A stretch of DNA of 14,116 bases, from positions 1 through 14,116 of the forward strand of contig JAVWYO010000048.1 of the NCBI GenBank assembly GCA_036661515.1. The letters are read 5' to 3'. The DNA comes from HGM05232 sp036661515. Its GTDB lineage: Bacteria > Bacteroidota > Bacteroidia > Bacteroidales > Muribaculaceae. Of the stretch, positions 7,762 to 14,116 are shown piece after piece. The notes below the pieces were generated by a model, which was not told the origin of the DNA, ran no database searches, and saw only the letters and a program-made list of their open reading frames with translations. How positions within the stretch are numbered: position 1 is the stretch's first letter; each line of letters opens with the position of its first letter. Position numbers and translations under genes: made by a program.

Positions 7762-8649
7762 TTATCTCCCTATATTGTTTATAACATCGTTTACATTTAC
7801 ATTTTTCAAAATTATTTTCTTGTCTTTGTCAAGGATATATAAATTAGGCATTACACGAATATCGTAAATATTGTCGGCATCTTCATAGGCTCCAATTTCC
7901 CAATTATCGGCATATCCCTTAGCTTTATTAGCCCATTCAGCAGAATATTGTCCGGGATAAATACTTATTATTTTTAGTTTATTTTCTTTGATAAGGTTAT
8001 TGATTGTGACATTGGTGCTTAGTCTCAGTCTTGCAATCATACAGTCGCTACAATCGTCGTCGTTGAAAAACAATAATATCGTTTCGGCTGAAATATCATT
8101 AAAATTCTTTTTAGCGCCATTAACATCGATATATTCAAACTTATGAGCCACCTCCCCTATCTTATTATTTTTTATTTTTTGAATTTGAAGTAGATAGCGT
8201 TCTTTTTCGTCTTTTTTAATTTTCTTAAAATTCACTACATTTTCGGCAAATGGCAGATAAGCCTCATCACTCCAAATTACTGCATTAGGTTCATAAAACG
8301 TTTTTTCGGCAATTTCAGCAATATATATAAAGTTTTGAGCATTTGATTGCGCTTTGTTCATAAGATTGTTGATAGATGTATACACCACATTTCTATGAGC
8401 ATATTGAAAGAATACAGCGTAATCATAAAATGCTTTTTCAAATGCTTCTTTATCCTTTATTGGCTTTGATAAATCACATTTCTCCCAAAAATGGCTGACG
8501 AGAAAATTTGAGCGATTTTCAAGTGTAACGATAGTATCGGGCACAATTGGATAAGGGAAAAGAGTCTTTGGCTTTTCTTCTTGTGCTAAGGCCGACACGT
8601 TGCACAACAACAAAGATATAAAGAGAGATAAAAGTCCTAATTTTTTCAT
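7762..8649 (-). CDS. Exported DUF5106/thioredoxin-fold protein
   Basis: 295 residues. A signal peptide (MKK, hydrophobic 4-18, cleavage near AQA/E at 21-24) sends it to the periplasm. Residues about 33-155 form a helical, DUF5106-like domain starting with PIVPDTI and SNFLVSHFWEKCDLS. Residues about 165-295 form a thioredoxin-like domain with FNDDDCSDC: Cys200 and Cys203 form a CxxC pair (CSDC) after the usual beta strand. The cis-proline lies at Pro268 in RVMPNLYIL. No lipobox cysteine is seen. Such proteins in Bacteroidales are related to TlpA/ResA-type reductases, but whether this one reduces or oxidises its target cannot be told from sequence. It is the first gene of the operon and is followed by DoxX. 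Confidence 0.85.
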   Translation of the reverse strand: MKKLGLLSLFISLLLCNVSALAQEEKPKTLFPYPIVPDTIVTLENRSNFLVSHFWEKCDLSKPIKDKEAFEKAFYDYAVFFQYAHRNVVYTSINNLMNKAQSNAQNFIYIAEIAEKTFYEPNAVIWSDEAYLPFAENVVNFKKIKKDEKERYLLQIQKIKNNKIGEVAHKFEYIDVNGAKKNFNDISAETILLFFNDDDCSDCMIARLRLSTNVTINNLIKENKLKIISIYPGQYSAEWANKAKGYADNWEIGAYEDADNIYDIRVMPNLYILDKDKKIILKNVNVNDVINNIGR

Positions 8650-8673
8650 TTTAAATTTTACTTATGTTTATTA

Positions 8674-8710
8674 CAAAGTAAAAGTAAAGAAATTAGTAGG
8701 AAGCGCAAAA
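8674..8710 (-). promoter_or_regulatory. Candidate promoter of the DUF5106-DoxX-mnmA operon
   Basis: TTACTTTG (8681-8674, minus strand) differs from TAnnTTTG at one position and is preceded by TTTTG (8710-8706), with 24 bases between, a little longer than the usual 19-21. It lies 24 bases before the start codon, in the 225-base gap between the two operons. The rest of that gap holds only the terminator at 8798-8842 and AT-rich sequence in which I see no gene. Confidence 0.35.
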
Positions 8711-8797
8711 TAAAGGATTTAATTTCGTTGAAAAGAAACATTTTTTAAGCATTTAAGGTTGATTTATGGTCACAAAAAACAATTCTACCTAAAACGA

Positions 8798-8842
8798 CAA
8801 AAAAATAGCTGCTTTTTATTCTTCACAGAACATTGCAGCTAT
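8798..8842 (-). terminator. Terminator of the MurNAc operon
   Basis: Bases 8805-8812 and 8835-8842 form an 8-bp perfect stem (ATAGCTGC/GCAGCTAT) with a 22-base loop, followed on the minus strand by a run of seven T. It begins 32 bases after the stop of the SGNH hydrolase gene. The loop is longer than usual, but stem plus T run is convincing. Confidence 0.75.
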
Positions 8843-8874
8843 ACAGAATCATTTGCTATTAATGATATTATTTT

Positions 8875-9546
8875 CTATTCGTTTACATAATTGATTATCG
8901 CATCACGCCATACTAAATATCCAGCTCCGAGAAGGTGCAAACCATCATTGGAATATTCTCTCTTCATTTTACCGTCTTTATCAGCAAATAGAGGGAATAA
9001 ATTAATCCATGTTACGTGATGTTTTTTTGCAATTTTTTCGAGTTGTTTATTAGTATCAATAAATACTTGTTCTGTTCCTTTCAATGCTTTATATCTACCA
9101 AAATCATTGTTAATAGGCAACATTCCTTGAAGGTAAATTTTAGTTGAAGGAGAACCTTTTATAATACGAACTATCAACTTTTCAAACGCACAAGCAATGC
9201 TATCGGCAGAAATATTATGAGAAATATCATTTGCCCCCGACATAAGAAAAATCTTTTGTGGCTTACCTTTAATAACATTATCTATTCTATCGGCAACACC
9301 TTGAATAACATCGGAAGATATGCCTCTATTTTTGACATTTGGATTATTAAAAAGTTCATGCCATTCACAACCGTTAGTCAAGCTATTTCCAACGAAAACA
9401 ATATCGTTACATGAAATAGGTAACACTTCAAATAAAGAACTCCGCTGGTAATAAAATTCATTATATTGATATTTATCGGCAGCTGAAACCATTGTAATAC
9501 TACATACGGCTAATGCCCCAGCAATAAGATTTTTAATTGCAGTCAT
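8875..9546 (-). CDS. Exported SGNH/GDSL hydrolase (candidate carbohydrate O-acetylesterase)
   Basis: 223 residues with a signal peptide (hydrophobic 6-20, likely cleavage after VSA at 20-22), so periplasmic or secreted. All four SGNH blocks are present: FVGNSLTNG with nucleophile Ser55, RGISSD with Gly75, SGANDI with Asn106, and DGLHL with Asp201 and His204. The sequence around block I (GNSLTNGCEWHELF) is like sialate- and sugar-esterase-type members rather than true lipases. It is the last gene of the operon, 12 bases after murQ, followed by a terminator. This setting suggests it acts on cell-wall sugars, for example removing 6-O-acetyl groups from MurNAc, which would otherwise block MurK. 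That function is inferred from context only. Confidence 0.87.
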   Translation of the reverse strand: MTAIKNLIAGALAVCSITMVSAADKYQYNEFYYQRSSLFEVLPISCNDIVFVGNSLTNGCEWHELFNNPNVKNRGISSDVIQGVADRIDNVIKGKPQKIFLMSGANDISHNISADSIACAFEKLIVRIIKGSPSTKIYLQGMLPINNDFGRYKALKGTEQVFIDTNKQLEKIAKKHHVTWINLFPLFADKDGKMKREYSNDGLHLLGAGYLVWRDAIINYVNE

Positions 9547-9558
9547 GATTAATATAAA

Positions 9559-10383
9559 TTACTTATCGTTTTGTTTTCTATATGCGTCAACGGCACTTTT
9601 TACCGAGCCATGAAGAAGAAGAAGTCGCTTAGATTCCTCATAAGGTAAATTTAATTCTTCAATAATCATACGCGTACCTCTATCTACAAGCTTCGCGTTA
9701 GATAATTGCATATTTACCATTTTATTGCCTTTGACACGTCCCATTTGAATCATTACCGAAGTAGTAATCATATTGCAAATCATCTTTTGTCCTGTACCCG
9801 ATTTCATGCGAGAACTACCCGTAACGTATTCCGAGCCAACTACCATTTCAATTGCAATATCAGCAGCTTGTCCCATAGGAGAATCGGGATTACTTGAAAT
9901 CGACGCAGTGAGAATACCGTGAGCCTTAGCCTCGTTAATAGCGCCAATAACATAGGGTGTGGTACCCGATGCAGCAATTCCAATTACGGTATCTTTATCA
10001 TTAATGTTGAATTTAGAGAGGTCAAGCCAACCCTGTTTTGTATTGTCTTCAGCATTCTCAACAGGATTGCGCAGAGCTATGTCACCACCAGCAATAAGTC
10101 CAATAACCCATGAAGGGTCCATGCCAAATGTAGGAGGAATTTCAGAAGCATCAAGCACGCCAAGACGGCCAGAAGTTCCAGCGCCCATATAAAATATACG
10201 ACCACCTTTCTTCATTCTTTCAACAATCTTAGTAACTAATTTCTCAATCTGAGGGATAGCTTTTTCGACTGCTAAAGCAACTTTTTTATCTTCATTATTA
10301 ATATCAGTAAGTATTTCTAATACTGATTTTTTTTCTAAGTCATTATATAATGACGGCTGTTCACTTATTTTTACGAATGCCAT
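9559..10383 (-). CDS. murQ: N-acetylmuramic acid 6-phosphate etherase
   Basis: This cytosolic lyase cleaves the ether bond of MurNAc-6-phosphate to GlcNAc-6-phosphate and D-lactate. It has 274 residues, somewhat shorter than the E. coli enzyme. The SIS fold carries the family signature MGAGTSGRLGVLDASEIPPT (66-85), AASGTTPYVIGA (SIS sugar-phosphate site), GSSRMKSGTGQK and LVDRGTRMI. The catalytic glutamates appear conserved: Glu81 (DASE) and Glu112 (NAEDN), equivalent to E. coli Glu83 and Glu114. It lies 23 bases after murK and 12 before the SGNH gene. The order murT-murK-murQ is that described in Tannerella forsythia. Confidence 0.96.
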   Translation of the reverse strand: MAFVKISEQPSLYNDLEKKSVLEILTDINNEDKKVALAVEKAIPQIEKLVTKIVERMKKGGRIFYMGAGTSGRLGVLDASEIPPTFGMDPSWVIGLIAGGDIALRNPVENAEDNTKQGWLDLSKFNINDKDTVIGIAASGTTPYVIGAINEAKAHGILTASISSNPDSPMGQAADIAIEMVVGSEYVTGSSRMKSGTGQKMICNMITTSVMIQMGRVKGNKMVNMQLSNAKLVDRGTRMIIEELNLPYEESKRLLLLHGSVKSAVDAYRKQNDK

Positions 10384-10406
10384 AATAGTCTATTATTTTG
10401 TTATTA

Positions 10407-11249
10407 TTACAAATTAGAATGATATTTAATCAATCCCTCCATAGGACTTTTAATTATAATTCCAATCTTAACATCGATAGCTGAAGCTGCCTCTTGTAGG
10501 ACATCTTTATAGTATATAGCTATAGAACCTACAAAATTCACTGGTAGTGATTTATAGTTTTTATAATTTGCTACATTTCTAATGAAGAACGCCTTAAAAG
10601 CATTGAGTACCAATCGATGGATTGCTGGTTCCTCGATATTTTGTATTAAAAATGGTGATATTGATGCCAAGAATCGATTAGCATAAGGTTGCTTATAAAT
10701 GCGTTCGATAATTTTTTGGCGATCAAGCTCATTTTCTTTAAGGAATTTTTCGCATAAAGATTCAGGAAGTTGATTTTTGAGGACATCGCCTATGAGTAAT
10801 TTACCTAAAACGGCACCGCTACCCTCGTCACCAAGTATATAACCAAGTGGCGAAACGTTATCTACAATATTTTTTCCATCGTAATAACAAGAATTAGAGC
10901 CAGTGCCTAAGATGCAGGCAATTCCCGACTTGTCGCCACAAAGGGCACGAGCTGCGGCAAGTAAATCGCTATGCACCTCAATTTTTTTAGCAGGGATATG
11001 ACGAAATATTGCACGGCGAACGTTTGCGCATATATGCTCAAAAAGGCAACCTGCACCGTAATAATACACTTCATCAATGTTCATTCCTTTGATTTGAGGA
11101 ACCAATTCTTTTTCAATGTTTGCGCTCATTTCTTCTTCGGTCATCAGCATGGCATTCATGCCACATGTAAAGATTTGAGTTACAACTTCTTTTCCATTTA
11201 GTACACACCAATCAATTTTGGTAGAGCCACAATCTGCTATTAGTATCAT
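10407..11249 (-). CDS. murK: N-acetylmuramic acid kinase, BadF/BadG-type (MurK)
   Basis: A 280-residue ASKHA-fold kinase of the family that includes GlcNAc kinase. The phosphate-1 loop is DCGSTKIDW (6-14), a catalytic-type Asp95 sits in HSDLLAAARA, the phosphate-2 loop is GTGSNS (115-120), and GDEGSGAVLG (140-149) and FVGSIA complete the ATP site. The cysteine pair that holds the iron-sulfur cluster in benzoyl-CoA-reductase activators is not seen, so a sugar kinase fits. The gene overlaps murT by 4 bases (ATGA) and precedes murQ, whose substrate is the 6-phosphate, so MurNAc is the likely substrate. GlcNAc could also be used. The gene order follows Tannerella murTKQ, where transporter and kinase were both needed for MurNAc use. 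Confidence 0.88.
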   Translation of the reverse strand: MILIADCGSTKIDWCVLNGKEVVTQIFTCGMNAMLMTEEEMSANIEKELVPQIKGMNIDEVYYYGAGCLFEHICANVRRAIFRHIPAKKIEVHSDLLAAARALCGDKSGIACILGTGSNSCYYDGKNIVDNVSPLGYILGDEGSGAVLGKLLIGDVLKNQLPESLCEKFLKENELDRQKIIERIYKQPYANRFLASISPFLIQNIEEPAIHRLVLNAFKAFFIRNVANYKNYKSLPVNFVGSIAIYYKDVLQEAASAIDVKIGIIIKSPMEGLIKYHSNL

Positions 11250-12439
11250 ATCTTAATATAAATTTTTTTCTTGTATAATATATATCCTATTGACCAGTTA
11301 AGGGCAATAAACAGTAACGCATATATGAGCGATGCAAATGTTTCATCGCCAACCATTGGAATTAATACATTTTGATAAATCGTATTCTTTATTGTTAAGC
11401 CATCGGTTCCGGGAACTCTTATGCTACCAAATAATATGCCAAGTACAGCGCCAAGTACATACATAAATAGTGGATTAATACCAAAAGCCTCAAAGAATCG
11501 GCACCATGCCTTATATCCCTTAATATCGATAATCCATATCAATAGTCCTAATAGGCTTGCAGCAAGTCCACATGTAGTAAGTACAAATGTTGGCGACCAT
11601 ATTTTTTTATTCATAGGTAGCCCATAGCTCAATAGGAATCCCGAAAATGTGAGTATCACACCTATAATAAATAGATTAGTAATACGCTCATAATTATCTT
11701 TAGTTGACATTAATTTTATACCGCAAAGGAAGCCAATTAATACATGTGCAATAGATGGTAGAGTACTTAGAAAACCTTCGGGGTCAAACTTTAATGTAAC
11801 ATCATTAACAGTATCAGAATACATGTGATTAGCGCCAAGCACCGAGTGGTCAACTATTGAAATGATATTAGTATCCGAAAATTCATATCCATTTCCAAAT
11901 ATCAGTAATATAGAATATACTACGAGAATCCCAGCGATAGTCCACGATAAATATTTATGATTTATAGTTATTGCAATAATTGATGCAGCACCATAGCACA
12001 ACGCAAGACGAGGCATTACACCGAGAGCTCTTATCGTATCAAAACTGTTTGCAGCATCAAGTACCATTGCCCATAATGGGAGCTGAGTCTCTGGATTCAT
12101 AATAGAACCAGCAAGTCCATAACAGAATCGACTGAACCAAGCAATACCAAGACCGATTGCAAATATTATAATAGTACGCTTTAATATTTTCCAAATTAAG
12201 TCTTTAGAAGGCTTAAACTCATATTTACGCAATGAAATGTAGGTAGAAATACCCATTATAAACATGAAGAAAGGGAACACTAAGTCGGTAGGAGTCAACC
12301 CATTCCAACTTGCATGTTCAAGAGGTGCAAAAATATGCCCCCAAGACCCAGGATTGTTCACGAGAATCATTCCAGCAATCGTGATACCACGAAGGATATC
12401 AAGCGCAAGGAGTCTATTAGAAGGTTGTTTTACAGTCAT
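11246..12439 (-). CDS. murT: Inner-membrane MurNAc transporter MurT (DUF5009/COG4299, HGSNAT-related)
   Basis: A 397-residue membrane protein with about ten hydrophobic segments. The first part has the family signature LLALDILRGITIAGMILVNN (10-29) and EHASWNGLTPTDLVFPFFMF (41-60), shared with heparan-alpha-glucosaminide N-acetyltransferase. It sits directly before murK with a 4-base overlap and follows the D-lactate dehydrogenase gene by 5 bases. In T. forsythia the corresponding first gene of the trio was shown, together with the kinase, to restore MurNAc growth of an E. coli murP mutant. The transporter call rests on that gene order plus the family. Asn28 and His42 match the catalytic Asn and His of the human acetyltransferase in motif context, so an acetyl-transfer role is an open alternative. 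Confidence 0.82.
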   Translation of the reverse strand: MTVKQPSNRLLALDILRGITIAGMILVNNPGSWGHIFAPLEHASWNGLTPTDLVFPFFMFIMGISTYISLRKYEFKPSKDLIWKILKRTIIIFAIGLGIAWFSRFCYGLAGSIMNPETQLPLWAMVLDAANSFDTIRALGVMPRLALCYGAASIIAITINHKYLSWTIAGILVVYSILLIFGNGYEFSDTNIISIVDHSVLGANHMYSDTVNDVTLKFDPEGFLSTLPSIAHVLIGFLCGIKLMSTKDNYERITNLFIIGVILTFSGFLLSYGLPMNKKIWSPTFVLTTCGLAASLLGLLIWIIDIKGYKAWCRFFEAFGINPLFMYVLGAVLGILFGSIRVPGTDGLTIKNTIYQNVLIPMVGDETFASLIYALLFIALNWSIGYILYKKKIYIKI

Positions 12440-12444
12440 TTTTA

Positions 12445-14116
12445 TTATTTAATTGTTTTAGATTTTGTACATTCATCTACAAGATATACTATCGATTGAT
12501 ATGGTATTCCTGAATTTGTTGATAATCCTATTTCACAAGTACGGCTGTTTGAGAATCCACGTTTTACGTGAGCCGCTTCGAGTTGTGGCTTTAATTTTCT
12601 TAAAGCATATTTATTCACTTCGGGGTGAGTAAATCCTTTATCGCCAGCGAAGCCACAGCACCCTACCCCTTCAGGGATTGTTACATTTGTAGAGCACAAG
12701 CGTGCGAGTTTAATAATTTTATCATCAAGTCCCATGCGACGTGTTGAGCACGTAACATGTACTGCCACAGGCTCATGGGTTTGAGTAAAGATAAGATTAT
12801 CAATCAAGAAATCGTGAATAAATTCGGCAGGCTCATATAATTTCACCTTTGTCATCACCTCACGCATACGGTGTAAGCATGGGCTTTGATCACAAAGGAC
12901 AGGATATTTCCCATTTTGAGATGCTTTATATAAAGATTCTTCAAGTTCAGCTGATTTGCGGTTTGCTATTTCTGGCATTCCTTTGCTTTCCCAAATAGTA
13001 CCACAGCACATATTACTCATGCCTTCGGGAAATATTACTTCATACCCACCCTTTGCAAGGAATTGCACCATTTTATCGACCAAACTTTCTTTTATTGGCG
13101 AATTTTTAGAAACGCCCATTGTCTGATTTATGCAACTTGGGAAGTATACGACTTTTTTAACAGATTCTTTTACTTGTTGCTTGTGAGGATAATACGCTTT
13201 AGGCATAGCAGGAGTCCATAAAGGGATACCCGCTTTGTGCAATTCATTACCTATTGCAGAAACGCCACTATCGCCTACCACACTTTGTGCAACAGAAGCG
13301 ATAGAAAGGACAGGACGCAATGCACTCTTCACTAATGAGAAATTATTAGCAACGACATCGCCAAGTTTATATCCAAAACTACCATTTGGGAGCTTTGATG
13401 CACGAATGTCATGAATAAGTTCTCCCGTATTAATTTTCATTGGGCACGATGTACTACATAGTCCATCACCTGCACAAGTGGCATTGCCATAATATTTAAA
13501 TTGGCTTTCAAGACGAGCAAGTCGTTGTGGGTCTTCTCCAGTATCCTTTAATCGCGTTATTTCTCGCTGAATAACAATGCGTTGACGCGAAGATATAGAG
13601 AATCCACATGTTACACAATTTACTTCGCAAAAGCCACATTCGATGCACTTATCAACATGTTCGTTAGTAAGAGGCATCGGTTTAAATCCTTTAATGAAAC
13701 ATTCGGGGTCATCATTAAAAATGACACCAGGATTAAGCAAATTCTTAGGGTCAAAGAGAGTTTTAATCTCTTTCATAAGTTCAAATGCCTTTTCTCCCCA
13801 TTCTTTTACGACAAAAGGAGCCATATTGCGCCCAGTTCCATGCTCTGCTTTTAGCGAGCCATCATATTTATCAACGACAAGTCGCTCAACCTCAAGCATT
13901 AGATTACGATATTTATCAACTTCTTCTTGAGTATTGAATGACTGTGCTATTATGAAATGATAGTTTCCTTCGAGGGCATGTCCATATATGCAAGCATCGT
14001 CATAGCCATGCTTTTCGAGCATTTCTTGGAGCTCAACAGTAGCGTCAGGAAGGTCTTTAATGTGAAATGCAATATCTTCGATAAGCACGGTAGTACCAGG
14101 CTTACGCGTTGCCCCC
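12445..14116 (-). CDS. FAD- and [Fe-S]-containing D-lactate dehydrogenase, 5' end outside the window
   Basis: The frame is open to the right edge (first full codon at 14115-14113), so the N-terminal FAD-binding half is missing and about 556 residues remain. Counting from the Val codon at 14088, residues 1-125 are the end of the flavin oxidase C-domain, with HALEGNYHF (37-45), KAEHGTGRN (80-88) and FDPKNLLNPGVI (112-123). Next come two cysteine clusters, CIECGFCEVNC (148-158) and CAGDGLCSTSCP (205-216), and then two cysteine-rich CCG domains with MCCG (360-363) and GCCGFAGDKGF (476-486). The end SRTCEIGL is shared with Dld-II-type D-lactate dehydrogenases that feed electrons to quinones. YdiJ-like D-2-hydroxyglutarate dehydrogenases have the same layout, so the substrate is not certain. 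Its place 5 bases before murT favours D-lactate, the MurQ product. Confidence 0.85.
   Translation of the reverse strand, partial: GATRKPGTTVLIEDIAFHIKDLPDATVELQEMLEKHGYDDACIYGHALEGNYHFIIAQSFNTQEEVDKYRNLMLEVERLVVDKYDGSLKAEHGTGRNMAPFVVKEWGEKAFELMKEIKTLFDPKNLLNPGVIFNDDPECFIKGFKPMPLTNEHVDKCIECGFCEVNCVTCGFSISSRQRIVIQREITRLKDTGEDPQRLARLESQFKYYGNATCAGDGLCSTSCPMKINTGELIHDIRASKLPNGSFGYKLGDVVANNFSLVKSALRPVLSIASVAQSVVGDSGVSAIGNELHKAGIPLWTPAMPKAYYPHKQQVKESVKKVVYFPSCINQTMGVSKNSPIKESLVDKMVQFLAKGGYEVIFPEGMSNMCCGTIWESKGMPEIANRKSAELEESLYKASQNGKYPVLCDQSPCLHRMREVMTKVKLYEPAEFIHDFLIDNLIFTQTHEPVAVHVTCSTRRMGLDDKIIKLARLCSTNVTIPEGVGCCGFAGDKGFTHPEVNKYALRKLKPQLEAAHVKRGFSNSRTCEIGLSTNSGIPYQSIVYLVDECTKSKTIK

Noticed and set aside
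10407..11249. MurK as an iron-sulfur activator of a dehydratase or benzoyl-CoA reductase (BadF-like)
   Set aside because: The cluster-binding cysteine motif is not seen, and the neighbours murT and murQ explain a sugar kinase.
13582..13930. Two overlapping plus-strand open frames of 90 and 95 codons
   Set aside because: Both are shadows of the D-lactate dehydrogenase gene, whose cysteine motifs are unambiguous.
1..14116. CRISPR array, insertion sequence or transposase
   Set aside because: No regularly spaced repeats, no transposase-like protein and no paired terminal inverted repeats were seen.

Overview
The window reads as a chromosomal segment of an AT-rich member of the Bacteroidetes, most likely order Bacteroidales. 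The reasons are the gene families present (DUF151+UVR nuclease, DUF5106/thioredoxin protein, DoxX, the murT-murK-murQ trio described in Tannerella), start codons with AT-rich leaders and no clear Shine-Dalgarno sequences, and -7 promoter motifs of the Bacteroidetes type (TAnnTTTG). Almost everything lies on the minus strand. The exception is the gene at the left edge.

Left edge (1-980): a plus-strand gene encodes the C-terminal part of a contractile-injection-system tape measure protein. It converges on a minus-strand tRNA-Val(UAC) gene that has its own promoter and a strong terminator. A perfect 12-bp inverted repeat separates the tRNA from the next operon.

Middle (1020-8649): eight closely spaced minus-strand genes, in transcription order: DUF5106/thioredoxin-like exported protein, DoxX membrane protein, mnmA, DUF151/UVR bifunctional nuclease, nucleoside-symporter-type MFS transporter, rsmE, kdsA, exported TPR protein. 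A consensus-like -7 element at 5528-5535 suggests a second transcript starting at the MFS gene. These are mostly housekeeping functions: tRNA thiolation, rRNA methylation, Kdo synthesis and envelope redox.

Right (8798-14116): a second minus-strand operon, in transcription order: a respiratory-type D-lactate dehydrogenase (5' end outside the window), murT, murK, murQ and a periplasmic SGNH esterase, closed by a terminator at 8798-8842. This is the most interesting part. MurT and MurK bring in and phosphorylate N-acetylmuramic acid, and MurQ splits MurNAc-6-P into GlcNAc-6-P and D-lactate. The neighbouring flavin/iron-sulfur enzyme is of the type that would oxidise that D-lactate, and the SGNH enzyme could remove O-acetyl groups that block the sugar. 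The operon can therefore be read as a complete MurNAc salvage module that sends sugar to amino-sugar metabolism and lactate electrons to the respiratory chain. The murTKQ part is established in a relative. The coupling to D-lactate oxidation and to the esterase is my inference from gene order and family.
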